This document shows, one piece after another, positions 9,422-19,880 of a DNA stretch of 64,000 nt; within the stretch, counting starts at the first letter, position 1, and every line of letters starts with the position of its first letter. The stretch spans positions 41,308-105,307 of the forward strand of contig NZ_CAINTR010000173.1 of the NCBI RefSeq assembly GCF_903853455.1. The letters run 5' to 3'. Under the pieces are notes generated by a model that saw only the letters and a list, made by a program, of their open reading frames with translations, had not been told where the DNA came from and did no database searches. The DNA is from an uncultured Magnetospirillum sp. Its GTDB lineage: Bacteria > Pseudomonadota > Alphaproteobacteria > Rhodospirillales > Magnetospirillaceae. The position numbers and the translations under genes are program-made.

Positions 9422-10110
9422 TGCTGCGAATCGAGGAAATCGTCGGCAATGTGGACGACGACTTCCGCGACCATCTCCTGGAGATGGGCGACGAGCGCCT
9501 GCGCGCCCTGCTCGACGATTCCCATGCGCTGCGCCATCTGCTGCCGCTGGGAGTGTCCTACCGGGAAGCGGTGACGGCGATCACCGCCATCCTCGAATAC
9601 CGCGCCAACCCGCCGGAGGAACCGGCGCCGCCTCCCCCCAAGAAGAAGCGCCCCGCCCGCAAGAAGAAGGTGGCGACCACCGAGCCCGACCCGGAGCCGG
9701 AACCGGAGCCCGTGCCGGTCGAAGCCCCTGATGGCCCCCCCCCATCCTCACCCGCGGGAAGACTCGAGGATTCACACATATCTTCGGATGATATCGGCGC
9801 GCCGAACCATCCCGCCGTCATGGCCGGGCCCGGTCCCGACCATCCACGCCGCGCCGCCCCCCCCGAATTCGAGGGCCGGATAGGCGTGGATACGCGGGAC
9901 AAGCCCGCGCATGACGATATTAAAGCCATTCAACCGGACGCGATCTGTGCCCCTCCTCTCCCTGAGGGAGAGGGTCGGGGTGAGAGGGATTTGCCAGCCG
10001 AGGAGCATCTCGCCCTGCCGCCGTTGCGTCCGCGCCGCCGCGACCATGTCATCCTGTTGTTGCCGATCCTCTTGGCGGCGGCGCTGGTCATCCTGCTGCT
10101 GCTCCGGTAA
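9421..10110 (+). CDS. Hypothetical protein: acidic N-terminal region, Pro/Lys-rich linker, repeat-encoded segment, C-terminal transmembrane helix
   Basis: ATG overlaps the bioA stop (TGATG). Protein MLRIEEIVGNVDDDFRDHLLEMGDERLRALL...PPPPKKKRPARKKK...RRDHVILLLPILLAAALVILLLLR. Confidence 0.65.
   Translation: MLRIEEIVGNVDDDFRDHLLEMGDERLRALLDDSHALRHLLPLGVSYREAVTAITAILEYRANPPEEPAPPPPKKKRPARKKKVATTEPDPEPEPEPVPVEAPDGPPPSSPAGRLEDSHISSDDIGAPNHPAVMAGPGPDHPRRAAPPEFEGRIGVDTRDKPAHDDIKAIQPDAICAPPLPEGEGRGERDLPAEEHLALPPLRPRRRDHVILLLPILLAAALVILLLLR
9816..9916. repeat. Palindromic element inside CDS (arms 9816-9850 and 9883-9916)
   Basis: cgtcatggccgggcccggtcccgaccatccacgcc ... ggcgtggatacgcgggacaagcccgcgcatgacg; minus-strand translation MRGLVPRIHAYPAL. 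Confidence 0.8.
9953..9993. repeat. CCTCTCCCTGAGGGAGAGGGTCGGGGTGAGAGGGA repeat inside CDS
   Basis: cctcctctccctgagggagagggtcggggtgagaggga; same class as the core at 7881-8045. Confidence 0.65.
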
Positions 10111-10121
10111 ATTCCCGGACC

Positions 10122-11129
10122 ATGTCCCACCGCCTGCTGTCCCGTCTGCCGCTGCTGTTGATCCTTGTCGCCCTGGCCGCCGGCGGCGGCTGGCTGTGGC
10201 AGCGCAGCCGCGTGATCGAGGTGATGGCGGCGGCGCCGCACCGGGGACCGGCGGTGGAGGCCATCTACGCCACCGGTACGGTGGAGGCCGAGAAATGGGC
10301 CCGCATCGCCTCGGTGGTGCCGGGGCGCATCGCCGAAATCCTGGCCTTCGAGGGCGACACGGTGCGCGCGGGCCAGCCGCTGGCCCGGCTCGACGACCGC
10401 GAGGCCCATGCCCGGGTCGCGGAGTTGGAGGCCAAGGCGGCCTATTGGCGGGAAGAGATGGCCCGCTCCGACCTGCTGGCGGCCCGCGGCATCCGGCCGC
10501 AGGAAAACGCGCAGAAGGCCCGCAGCGAGTATAACCAGGTGATCGCCGCCATCACCGCCGCCCGCCAGCGCCGCACCGACCTGTTGGTGACCTCGCCCAT
10601 GGACGGGGTGGTGCTGCGCCGCGACGGCGAGGTCGGCGAACTGGCCGAATTGAAGGACTCGCTGTTCTGGGTCGGCGCGCCGCGCCCCTTGCGCATCACC
10701 GCCGAGGTGGACGAGGAGGACATCGCCCGCGTCCGAACCGGCCAGAAGGTGCTGATCAAGGCTGACGCCTTCACCGACCGGGTGCTGGAAGCCCGCGTCG
10801 ACCGCATCACCCCCAAGGGCGACCCCGTCAACAAGACCTTCCGGGTCCGGGCGCTGCTGCCCGACGACACGCCCTTGATGGTGGGGATGACCACCGAGAT
10901 CAACATCATCACCCAGGAACACCCCGACGCCCTGCTGATCCCCGCCACCGCCGTGGTCGACGGTAAGGTGCTGGTGGTCGAGGACGGCGTCGCCCGCCCG
11001 GCGCCGGTGGTGCTCGGCATTCGCGGCCGAACCGTGGTGGAGGTGCTGGGCGGACTATCGACCGACCGCTCGGTCATAGTATCGCCACCCCCCGGCCTCA
11101 AGGACGGCGACCGCGTGCGGGTGAAGTAG
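10122..11129 (+). CDS. Efflux/ABC periplasmic adaptor (HlyD/MFP family)
   Basis: N-terminal TM anchor, GTVEAEKWARIASVVPGRIAEILAFEGDTVRAGQPLARLDD lipoyl-like motif, TSPMDGVVLRRDGEVGE. Confidence 0.85.
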   Translation: MSHRLLSRLPLLLILVALAAGGGWLWQRSRVIEVMAAAPHRGPAVEAIYATGTVEAEKWARIASVVPGRIAEILAFEGDTVRAGQPLARLDDREAHARVAELEAKAAYWREEMARSDLLAARGIRPQENAQKARSEYNQVIAAITAARQRRTDLLVTSPMDGVVLRRDGEVGELAELKDSLFWVGAPRPLRITAEVDEEDIARVRTGQKVLIKADAFTDRVLEARVDRITPKGDPVNKTFRVRALLPDDTPLMVGMTTEINIITQEHPDALLIPATAVVDGKVLVVEDGVARPAPVVLGIRGRTVVEVLGGLSTDRSVIVSPPPGLKDGDRVRVK

Positions 11130-11131
11130 CC

Positions 11132-12379
11132 ATGGCGCTGCCGCTCGGTCTCCACATCGCGCTTCAGCACCTGCTGCACCGACGCCGCCAGACCCTGGTG
11201 TCACTGCTGGGCGTGGCGCTGGGGGTGGCGTTCTTCATCGCCATCTCGGCCATGATGCAGGGCTTCCAGCGCGACTTCGTCGCCCGCATCATCGACGTGC
11301 AGCCCCACATCATCATCAAGGACGAGGTCCGCGAGGCGCCCATGCAGCCGGTGGAGCGCGCCTATCCCGGCGGCGCCGTGTCCCTGCGCGGCCTGAAGCC
11401 CATGGAAGAGGTGCGCGGCATTCGCGGCGCCCGCAACATCCTGGCGACGCTGGAAGACCTGCCGGGGGTCCATGTGGCCCCGGCGCTGTCGGGCAACCTG
11501 CTGCTGCGCTTCGGCGGCAAGGACCTGTCGGTCAACGTCACCGGCATCGACCCCGCCCGCGAGCGCAAGGTGACCCACATCGAGAAGGACCTGCTGTCGG
11601 GCTCGCTCGACGCGCTCTATACCACCTCCAACGCCATCATCCTGGGCGAGGGCGTCGCCAAGAAGGGCGGCATCCGTTCGGGCGACCTGATCTCGGCGGT
11701 GTCGCCGGTGGGCGTGGTGCTGAAGATGAAGGTGGTGGGAATCTTCAGCAGCGGCATCACCCTGATGGACAATTTCGACACCTATGTCCTGCTGAAGAAG
11801 GCCCAGGTGCTGCAAAACCGCACCAATGTGGTCAACCGGGTCAACCTGCGCCTGGACGACGTGGAGTTGGCGGCGCCGCTGGCCGCCCAGGTCGAGCGGC
11901 AGTTCGGCTATCGCTCGGAGCCATGGCAGGAACAGTCGCGCAACGTTCTCGGCATCTTCGTCATCCAGAACGCCATCATGTATTCGACGGTCGGCGCCAT
12001 CCTGATCGTCGCCTGCTTCGGCATCTTCAACGTCATTTCCACCGTGGTGTTCGAAAAGACCAAGGATATCGGCATCCTCAAATCCATCGGCTTCCGCGAC
12101 CGCGACATCCGCCGCATCTTCGTGACGGAAGGGCTGATCGTCGGCGTGATCGGCACCGTGATCGGCTGGGGCCTGGGCTGGGGCCTGATCGAGTTCATGG
12201 CCTCGCTGCACTTCGAGATGGAGGGCTTCGTCCGCGCCCAGGGCTTCATCCTCTACCGCACGCCGGTTCACTACATGGTCAGCGCCGCCATGGCCATCGC
12301 CTCGGCCACCCTGGCGGCCTGGGTGCCGGCGCGGCGCGCGTCCCGCCTCAATCCGGTCGACATCGTGCGGGGAAGCTGA
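11132..12379 (+). CDS. ABC transporter permease (FtsX/MacB-type)
   Basis: LVSLLGVALGVAFFIAISAMMQGFQRDF; C-terminal GILKSIGFRDRDIRRIFVTEGLIVGVIGTVIGWGLGW and PARRASRLNPVDIVRG. Confidence 0.88.
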   Translation: MALPLGLHIALQHLLHRRRQTLVSLLGVALGVAFFIAISAMMQGFQRDFVARIIDVQPHIIIKDEVREAPMQPVERAYPGGAVSLRGLKPMEEVRGIRGARNILATLEDLPGVHVAPALSGNLLLRFGGKDLSVNVTGIDPARERKVTHIEKDLLSGSLDALYTTSNAIILGEGVAKKGGIRSGDLISAVSPVGVVLKMKVVGIFSSGITLMDNFDTYVLLKKAQVLQNRTNVVNRVNLRLDDVELAAPLAAQVERQFGYRSEPWQEQSRNVLGIFVIQNAIMYSTVGAILIVACFGIFNVISTVVFEKTKDIGILKSIGFRDRDIRRIFVTEGLIVGVIGTVIGWGLGWGLIEFMASLHFEMEGFVRAQGFILYRTPVHYMVSAAMAIASATLAAWVPARRASRLNPVDIVRGS

Positions 12380-12381
12380 GC

Positions 12382-13053
<672 letters not shown>

Positions 13054-13077
13054 GGGGGGCCTCGGCCCAGCGCTTAA

Positions 13078-13192
13078 CGTTGCATCGACGAGCCGCAGGC
13101 TCGGAGTTGCGGCCAAAGGCCGGCGCCGCTCGTGCGGCGAAAGCCAAGGCGAACGGAGTTCGCCGCCCGGCGATTGAGGGGCAACCGAAAGC
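13078..13192. repeat. Dispersed intergenic repeat, copy B
   Basis: ...ggagttgcggccaaaggccggcgccgctcgtgcggcgaaagccaaggcgaacggagttcgccgcccggcgattgaggggcaa. Confidence 0.65.
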
Positions 13193-13195
13193 CTC

Positions 13196-14635
13196 CTACC
13201 CCCCGACGCCGCAGACGAATTTCAGCGTCTTCAGGCGCTTGAAGGCCCAGCGCAGGCGGGTGCGGGTACGCTTGTCGTAGCGCTTGGGATCGATGCGGGC
13301 CGAGGGCGGAATGTCCATGGCGAGGTCGGCCAGCTGCTGTTCCAGCATGACCCGCAGCACCACTTCGCGCACCTCGATGAAATCGCGCAGGTCATCCTCG
13401 TGCAACGCGCCGGATTCCTGTAGGGCGGCAAAGCGCTCGTCGGTGCTGGTTGCCGGGACACGGGCGCGGATGGCGCGCAGACGCGCCGCGCTCACCAGCG
13501 GCAGCAGACCGAATTTCTTGGCGTTCAGGCGGCCGTGCTTGGTGACGAAATTGCCGAACAGGCCGAGCGAGCCGTCCATGCCGGCGACGTTCTGGGCCAG
13601 ATAGCGCATGAAGAAGGCCGATTGCGACGCCTTGTCCATGGCCATGGTCCGCAACTCCTCGGCCAGGGCGCGGTCGCCCCACACCGGCTGGAAGTCGAAG
13701 AAGATGTCGCAGTACATCACGGTCTGGTTCTCGACCGAATAGACCCACCGATGCACCTCGTCGCGCCACTCGTCCAGGCTCTTGCGCCATTTGGGCTCGC
13801 GCGCCATCACGCCCCCCAGGCAGAACGGAATGCCGGCCGCCTGGAGAATGTCGTTGAGACGCTTGCCCAATTCGGCGAACCACACGTCGTCGGCGGGCTT
13901 GCCGTCATGGACGATGGCGTTGTCCTGGTCGAAGGCCAGCAGGCTTTCGCCGCGACCGCCGGAACCAAGGATCAGCACGGCATAGCGGGCGGGAGCGCCG
14001 CCCCAACCGTCGTCCAGCAGCGACAGTTCCGCCAGTTCGGCGGCCCGCGCCGTCATGTCGCGCAGCACCAGCGAAATCACCGAAGCGATGTTGCGGGCGG
14101 TGACGCCTTCGTCCAGCAAGCCGCGCGCCAGCGTGGGCAGCTTGTCCAGGATTCCGTGCATGTCGTGGCCGTCGCGGGCATTCTCGACCGAATCGCCCAG
14201 CACCAGCGCCTCGGTGGCGCGGACCTTCAGCAGCGCCCGGCCGGTGATCATGCCCAGCGGCCGCTTGTCGTCATCGACCACCACCAGATGACGCAGGCCC
14301 ATGCGGGTCATGCGGGCCAGCGCCACATAGACGAAGGCGTCGGCCGGAACGGTGGCCACCGGCTTGGTCATGGCCTCGGCCAGCGTCACCTCGAGCCCGG
14401 ACGGCCCGTCATTGGACAGAACACGCAGCAGATCCCGCTCGGTGAAGATGCCGGCGGTCCGGCCGCCGTCGTCGATGCCGACGATGGAAGAAACGCGGGC
14501 CTCGTACATCTTGCGCACCGCCTCGGCAAGCGTAAGCGTGTCCGGCGCGGTCAAGACAGGAGTGCTCATCACCTCGCGAAGGCGATGGCGATAAGGAAAG
14601 CTGTCAATCTTAGCAAGTGCGGCAATGTCGTTCAT
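13196..14635 (-). CDS. CBS-domain / DUF294 nucleotidyltransferase-like protein
   Basis: Two CBS repeats (VMSTPVLTAPDTLTLAEAVRKM; AMTKPVATVPADAFVYVALARM), GlnE/GlnD-like LGSGGRGESLLAFDQDNAIV. Confidence 0.88.
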   Translation of the reverse strand: MNDIAALAKIDSFPYRHRLREVMSTPVLTAPDTLTLAEAVRKMYEARVSSIVGIDDGGRTAGIFTERDLLRVLSNDGPSGLEVTLAEAMTKPVATVPADAFVYVALARMTRMGLRHLVVVDDDKRPLGMITGRALLKVRATEALVLGDSVENARDGHDMHGILDKLPTLARGLLDEGVTARNIASVISLVLRDMTARAAELAELSLLDDGWGGAPARYAVLILGSGGRGESLLAFDQDNAIVHDGKPADDVWFAELGKRLNDILQAAGIPFCLGGVMAREPKWRKSLDEWRDEVHRWVYSVENQTVMYCDIFFDFQPVWGDRALAEELRTMAMDKASQSAFFMRYLAQNVAGMDGSLGLFGNFVTKHGRLNAKKFGLLPLVSAARLRAIRARVPATSTDERFAALQESGALHEDDLRDFIEVREVVLRVMLEQQLADLAMDIPPSARIDPKRYDKRTRTRLRWAFKRLKTLKFVCGVGG

Positions 14636-15135
14636 GGCGCGATCACGATAGTGGCCAATTGGAATTTTTCAACGGATTTCTGTCGGATAATGAATGTTTG
14701 CGAGTACGACGCCATATGCCGCGAAATGCTCTACGAGAACACCATAGGGTGTTTACTGGATACCAGCCACTCAGTGACGAATGCATCCAGCGATAAGCAC
14801 AAGTGTCACTTTCGGGGGACTAAGCAAAAACTATGACAAGCACGGGCCTTGTCTTTAGTAAATCGACATCACCTCAAAGGTGAATACCTACTTTCTCATT
14901 AGAATAACCTGTTCATTAAATGGGATGCATTCGTACGGAGTTGACGCCAAAGAGCACGGATGTTAATGAGAGACATAGCCTCAGGCAAGCTGTGGGCGTA
15001 TGTCGGGCACGCATAGGTGCTCCCACGCGCTCGCACGCTCTGGAACATTCAAACCGGCACCAAGACCGGAAATGGAAAACATCATTCGTCAGCCCCCTAG
15101 CGGGGTGCGCGGCGGTGACAAAGTGGAGGGTCAAA

Positions 15136-15468
15136 GTGAAATCACCTGCACAAACAGCTCAGCATCTTGCGAGCGTGGACCACATTCGGAACAATCCGAA
15201 GTTCGCCGAACTCGTCCGCAAGCGGACGACGTTCGCCTGGACGCTGTCCATCATCATCCTGGTCATCTATTATGGCTTCATTGCCGTCATCGCCTTCGAC
15301 AAGGCATGGCTGGGCACTCCGTTGGGTGCCGGCATTGTCACCACCATCGGCTTCCCGATCGGCGTGGGCGTGATCCTCGCCGCCATCATCCTGACCGGCG
15401 TCTACGTCTATCGCGCCAATGGCGAGTTCGACGAGATCAATCGCCAGATCATCGAGGAATCCCGCTGA
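15136..15468 (+). CDS. DUF485-type small membrane protein (symporter partner)
   Basis: [44 protein letters not shown] start with GGAGGG upstream; overlaps actP start. Confidence 0.85.
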   Translation: MKSPAQTAQHLASVDHIRNNPKFAELVRKRTTFAWTLSIIILVIYYGFIAVIAFDKAWLGTPLGAGIVTTIGFPIGVGVILAAIILTGVYVYRANGEFDEINRQIIEESR

Positions 15469-17153
15469 TGAAGACGATCAAGACCGCATTCGCGTCCATG
15501 CTCGCCACCGGCGGCGTGGCGCTCATGAGCACCGCCGCCCTGGCGGCCGGTGCCGATCTCGGCGGCGCCGAGAAGCAGCCCACCAACTGGCATGCCATCG
15601 TCATGTTCGTCATCTTCGTGGGCATGACGCTCGGCATCACCTATTGGGCGGCCAAGCGCACCAAGACGGCGGCCGACTTCTATGCCGCCGGCGGCGGCAT
15701 CACCGGCTTCCAGAACGGTCTGGCCATCGCCGGCGACTACATGTCGGCGGCGTCGTTCCTGGGTATTTCCGCCCTGGTCTACGGGTCCGGCTATGACGGC
15801 CTGATCTTCTCGGTGGGTTGGCTGGTCGGCTGGCCGATCATCCTGTTCCTGATCGCCGAGCGTCTGCGCAACCTGGGCAAGTACACCTTCGCCGACGTGG
15901 CCAGCTATCGCCTCGCCCGCATGCCGGTCCGCACCTTCGCGGCCACCGGTTCGCTGATCGTGGTGATCTTCTACCTGATCGGCCAGATGGTCGGCGCGGG
16001 TCAGTTGATCAAGCTGCTGTTCGGCATGGACTACATCTACGCGGTCATGATCGTCGGCGCGCTGATGATGGTCTACGTCACCTTCGGCGGCATGGTCGCC
16101 ACCACCTGGGTGCAGATCATCAAGGCCGGTCTGCTGCTGTGCGGCGCGACCTTCATCGCCTTCGGCGTCATGAGCAAGTTCGGCTTCTCGTTCGAGGCGC
16201 TGTTCGTCAAGGCGGTCGAGGTTCATCCCAAGCACGGCGCCATCATGGCTCCAGGCGCCCTGGTCAGCAATCCGGTCGACGCCATTTCGCTGGGCATGGC
16301 CCTGATGTTCGGCACCGCCGGCCTGCCGCATATCCTGATGCGCTTCTTCACCGTTCCCGATGCCAAGGAAGCCCGCAAGTCGGTGTTCTACGCTACCGGC
16401 TTCATCGGCTACTTCTACATCCTGACCTTCATCATCGGCTTTGGCGCCATCACCCTAGTGGCCACCAATCCGGAGTACATCGACGCGGTCAAGGGCGGCA
16501 TGAACCTGAAGGGCGGCAACAACATGGCCGCGGTGTGGCTGGCCCACGCCATCGGCGGCGACATGTTCCTCGGCTTCATCTCGGCCGTGGCCTTCGCCAC
16601 CATCCTGGCGGTGGTGTCGGGTCTGACCCTGGCGGGCGCGTCGGCGATTTCGCACGACCTCTATGCCAGCGTCATCATGCATGGTCAGGCCACCGAAGGT
16701 AAGGAAGTGACCGTTTCGAAGATCGCCTCCATCTGCCTCGGCGTCATCGCCGTGCTGCTGGGTCTGATCTTCGAGAAGCAGAACGTGGCGTTCATCGTGG
16801 CGCTCACCTTCTCGGTCGCGGCTTCGGCCAACTTCCCCGTGCTGGTGCTGTCCATGTTCTGGGGCGGCTTGACCACCCGTGGCGCCGTCATCGGCGGCTC
16901 CATCGGCCTGCTCATGTCGGTCATCATGGTGGTGCTCAGCAAGGCGGTTTGGGTGCAGAGCTTCGGTTTCCAGGCCGAAATCTTCCCCTATGCCTATCCG
17001 GCCCTGTTCTCGGTGCCGGCCGCGTTCTTCTTCTCGTGGCTGTTCTCGATCCTCGACAACAGCCCGCGTGCCGCTCAGGAGCGTGCCGCGTTCGAGGCTC
17101 AGGCGATCCGGTCCGAGACCGGCCTGGGTGCCGAAGGCGCTGCCGCTCACTAA
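15468..17153 (+). CDS. actP: Cation/acetate symporter (SSS family)
   Basis: [36 protein letters not shown], long multi-TM protein with N-terminal signal-like segment; TGATG overlap with DUF485 gene. Confidence 0.88.
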   Translation: MKTIKTAFASMLATGGVALMSTAALAAGADLGGAEKQPTNWHAIVMFVIFVGMTLGITYWAAKRTKTAADFYAAGGGITGFQNGLAIAGDYMSAASFLGISALVYGSGYDGLIFSVGWLVGWPIILFLIAERLRNLGKYTFADVASYRLARMPVRTFAATGSLIVVIFYLIGQMVGAGQLIKLLFGMDYIYAVMIVGALMMVYVTFGGMVATTWVQIIKAGLLLCGATFIAFGVMSKFGFSFEALFVKAVEVHPKHGAIMAPGALVSNPVDAISLGMALMFGTAGLPHILMRFFTVPDAKEARKSVFYATGFIGYFYILTFIIGFGAITLVATNPEYIDAVKGGMNLKGGNNMAAVWLAHAIGGDMFLGFISAVAFATILAVVSGLTLAGASAISHDLYASVIMHGQATEGKEVTVSKIASICLGVIAVLLGLIFEKQNVAFIVALTFSVAASANFPVLVLSMFWGGLTTRGAVIGGSIGLLMSVIMVVLSKAVWVQSFGFQAEIFPYAYPALFSVPAAFFFSWLFSILDNSPRAAQERAAFEAQAIRSETGLGAEGAAAH

Positions 17154-17182
17154 GGAACGGTTCAAAAATCAGGGTAAAAACT

Positions 17183-17217
17183 GGGCCGCCGGGAAACCGG
17201 CGGCCCTTTTCTTTTGG
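17183..17217 (+). terminator. Rho-independent terminator after actP
   Basis: gggccgccgggaaaccggcggcccttttctttt: GC stem with GAAA loop and T-rich tail. Confidence 0.85.
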
Positions 17218-17230
17218 CTGCCCCCCAACC

Positions 17231-18025
17231 TCACCGGGTCAGGATCAGCACCAGCATCAGGGCACCGAAAACGATGCGGTAATAGGCGAAGGGCGCGAAG
17301 CCATGCCGGCCGATGAAGGTGATGAAGGTCTTGACCACCACCAAGGCGGCGAAGAAGGCGGCGACGAAGCCGACCGCGATCAGGGCGGAACCGTCGAGCG
17401 ACAGGGTCGACCAGTTCTTGTAGAGCGAATAGACGGTGGCGCCGGTCATGGTGGGGATGGCGAGAAAGAACGAGAACTCGGCGGCGGTCTTGCGCTCGAC
17501 CCCCAGCAGCATGGATCCCATGATGGTGGCGCCGGCGCGCGACACGCCGGGAACCATGGCCAGCACCTGGCAAAAGCCGATGGCGACGGACATGCGCGGC
17601 GACAGATCCTCGACCTCGTGGACACGGGCACGCTTGACCATCTTTTCGATGATCAGGATCGCGAAGCCCCCGACCACCAGGGCGGTGGCGGCCACCAGCG
17701 GCGATTCCAGCATCTGCTTGATGTATTTGTAGGCGGTGGCGCCGATCACCGCCGCCGGCAGGAAGGCCAGCAGGACGTTGCGCACGAAGGCGAAGGAGCG
17801 CGGATTGGTCAGGGTGGTGGCGACGCCCCACAGCTTGTGCCAGTAAACCACGCAGACGGCGAGGATGGCGCCTAGCTGGATGACGATCTCGAAGGTCTTG
17901 CCGGGCGGTCCCTCGAATCCCAGCATGTCGCCGATCAACAGCAGGTGGGCGGTGCTGGAAACCGGCAGGAACTCGGTCAGCCCCTCGATGATGCCGAGGA
18001 GCAAGGCTTCAAGAAAAAGTTGCAT
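17231..18025 (-). CDS. uppP: Undecaprenyl-diphosphatase
   Basis: LGIIEGLTEFLPVSSTAHLLLIGDMLGF; MVPGVSRAGATIMGSMLLG. Confidence 0.94.
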   Translation of the reverse strand: MQLFLEALLLGIIEGLTEFLPVSSTAHLLLIGDMLGFEGPPGKTFEIVIQLGAILAVCVVYWHKLWGVATTLTNPRSFAFVRNVLLAFLPAAVIGATAYKYIKQMLESPLVAATALVVGGFAILIIEKMVKRARVHEVEDLSPRMSVAIGFCQVLAMVPGVSRAGATIMGSMLLGVERKTAAEFSFFLAIPTMTGATVYSLYKNWSTLSLDGSALIAVGFVAAFFAALVVVKTFITFIGRHGFAPFAYYRIVFGALMLVLILTR

Positions 18026-18176
18026 GATTCCCCTGAGGATGGCCGTGGTTGGGGCCGGATGATGCGTGGTCAAACCGTCCGGCGCAATCGGCAAAATGCG
18101 ACACGAAGCTGTCACTGGCCCGCCCCCGGGCGATCTGGTACCTCGGAGGTCGAACCCAACACGAGGAGCAGCCCTC

Positions 18177-18476
18177 ATGGACTACCAGATTCACTCCACC
18201 GGCTCCGACCTGCGGGTGATGCTGCACGGGCGTCTGACCTTCGCCGAGAACGGCCGGTTCCGTTCCATGCTGTCCAAACTGAAGGACAGCACGGCGACCA
18301 AGGTGATCCTCGACCTCGGCGACGTGGAATTCATCGATTCCGCCGGCCTCGGCATGCTGCTCTACACCCGCGACGCCATGCACCGGCGCCAGGGCGTGGT
18401 GGTCTTGGACGCCGCCACCGGGCAGGTCGACCGCATGCTGGACCTGACCCGCATGCGCGACCTGTTTGGCGCGTAA
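18177..18476 (+). CDS. STAS-domain anti-sigma factor antagonist-like protein
   Basis: KVILDLGDVEFIDSAGLGMLLYTRDAM STAS signature; upstream GAGGAG. Confidence 0.88.
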   Translation: MDYQIHSTGSDLRVMLHGRLTFAENGRFRSMLSKLKDSTATKVILDLGDVEFIDSAGLGMLLYTRDAMHRRQGVVVLDAATGQVDRMLDLTRMRDLFGA

Positions 18477-18519
18477 CCACCGGCTTGCGCCTGCCGGGGA
18501 AATCGCTACGGTAGGCGCC

Positions 18520-19029
18520 ATGAAGGTATTCGGAATCGCCGGCTGGAGCGGCAGCGGCAAGACCACATTGCTGATGCGCCTGATCCCGGCCTTGACCCGT
18601 CTGGGAATCGAGGTCGCCACCATCAAACACACCCATCACAATCCCGCCGTCGGCGACGACGAAAGCCGGGCGCTGGCCGAGGCCGGGGCGAGCGAGATCC
18701 TGCTGGCCTCACCGCGGCGCTTCGCCCTCATCCATGAATTGGGAGACCAGCCCGAACCGCCGCTGGAACACTTGATCGCGCACTGTCGCGGCGTCGATCT
18801 GCTGTTGATCGAGGGCTTCAAATGGTCGCCCCATCCCAAGCTGGAAGTGTGGGATCCCACCCTGGGCAAGCCCATGCTGGCCCCGACCGAGCCCTCGGTG
18901 GTGGCCTTGGCCACCGACCGGCCCGTCCTGGCCTCCGCCCTGCCGCGTTTCGCGCGCGACAACGCCGACGGCATCGCTGTTTTCATCGCCGCCCACTGCC
19001 AACTGACCGTCCGCACGCCGGTGGCGTAA
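18520..19029 (+). CDS. mobB: Molybdopterin-guanine dinucleotide biosynthesis protein B
   Basis: VFGIAGWSGSGKTTLLMRLIPAL, VATIKHTHH, LLLIEGFKWSPHPKLEV. Confidence 0.92.
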   Translation: MKVFGIAGWSGSGKTTLLMRLIPALTRLGIEVATIKHTHHNPAVGDDESRALAEAGASEILLASPRRFALIHELGDQPEPPLEHLIAHCRGVDLLLIEGFKWSPHPKLEVWDPTLGKPMLAPTEPSVVALATDRPVLASALPRFARDNADGIAVFIAAHCQLTVRTPVA

Positions 19030-19231
19030 GTCCCTCGTTGCCGGATCGGCCAAACCATGCTTAAGTTTTGCGGGTTTCGGGGATTGCCGGGTAAGCTGGC
19101 CGCTTGGGCGTGGTCATATTTCACTTGCTCGGAGGGAAGGTAATTCGTGCGTCGGCTGTGCCGCGCGGCGCGCGTGTGGTGTCGCTTGTGTTTCAAGCGA
19201 ACGCTGATGGTTTGATTTGGGGGCGAGCACG

Positions 19232-19867
19232 ATGAGGGTTCTTCTTGCTGACGATCACGCTCTGTTTCGGGAGGGCGTGCGCATGGTTCTGGAAAGCTTG
19301 GCCGACGAGCCGGTCGAGGCCTTCGAGGCCAGTGATTTCACGCAGGCCTTGGCGCATGTGCGGGCCAATCCGGGCATCGACATCGCCCTGATCGACCTCT
19401 CCATGCCGGGCATGGACGGTTTTTCCGCCATCGGAGCCATTCGACGGACGGCCCCCGACATCTATCTGGTGGTGGTTTCCGCCCTGGAAGACCCCCAGGC
19501 GGTTCGGCGCGCCTTGGATTGTGGCGCCCACGGCTATATCTGCAAGTCGGCCGGCAGCGCGTCCATGATGAAGGGCATCCGCTCGGTGCTGGAAGGCGAC
19601 ACCTTCGTCAGCCCCAACATCGCCGTGCCCGACACCTTGACCCAGACCCAGGGCGAGTTCGACGCCGAACGCCTGCGGAGCCTGCTGACACCCCGCCAGC
19701 GCGACGTGCTGGCCATGCTGCGCCAGGGAAAATCCAACAAGGAAATCGCCCGCGACCTCAATCTGGCCGAGATCACGGTGAAGCTGCACGTCACCGCCAT
19801 CCTGCGCGCCCTCAGCTGCGAGAACCGCACCCAGGCCGCCATCCTCGCCGCCAAGATGGGGCTGTAA
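19232..19867 (+). CDS. NarL/LuxR-family response regulator
   Basis: VLLADDHALFREGVRMVLE receiver; LTPRQRDVLAMLRQGKSNKEIARDLNLAEITVKLHVTAILRAL HTH. Confidence 0.92.
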   Translation: MRVLLADDHALFREGVRMVLESLADEPVEAFEASDFTQALAHVRANPGIDIALIDLSMPGMDGFSAIGAIRRTAPDIYLVVVSALEDPQAVRRALDCGAHGYICKSAGSASMMKGIRSVLEGDTFVSPNIAVPDTLTQTQGEFDAERLRSLLTPRQRDVLAMLRQGKSNKEIARDLNLAEITVKLHVTAILRALSCENRTQAAILAAKMGL

Positions 19868-19880
19868 AGGGACCTCCCCT

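Noticed and set aside
15000-15020. Possible sigma-54 promoter (gggcacgcataggtgct) upstream of DUF485-actP
   Set aside because: GG-to-GC spacing is one base too long for the -24/-12 consensus.
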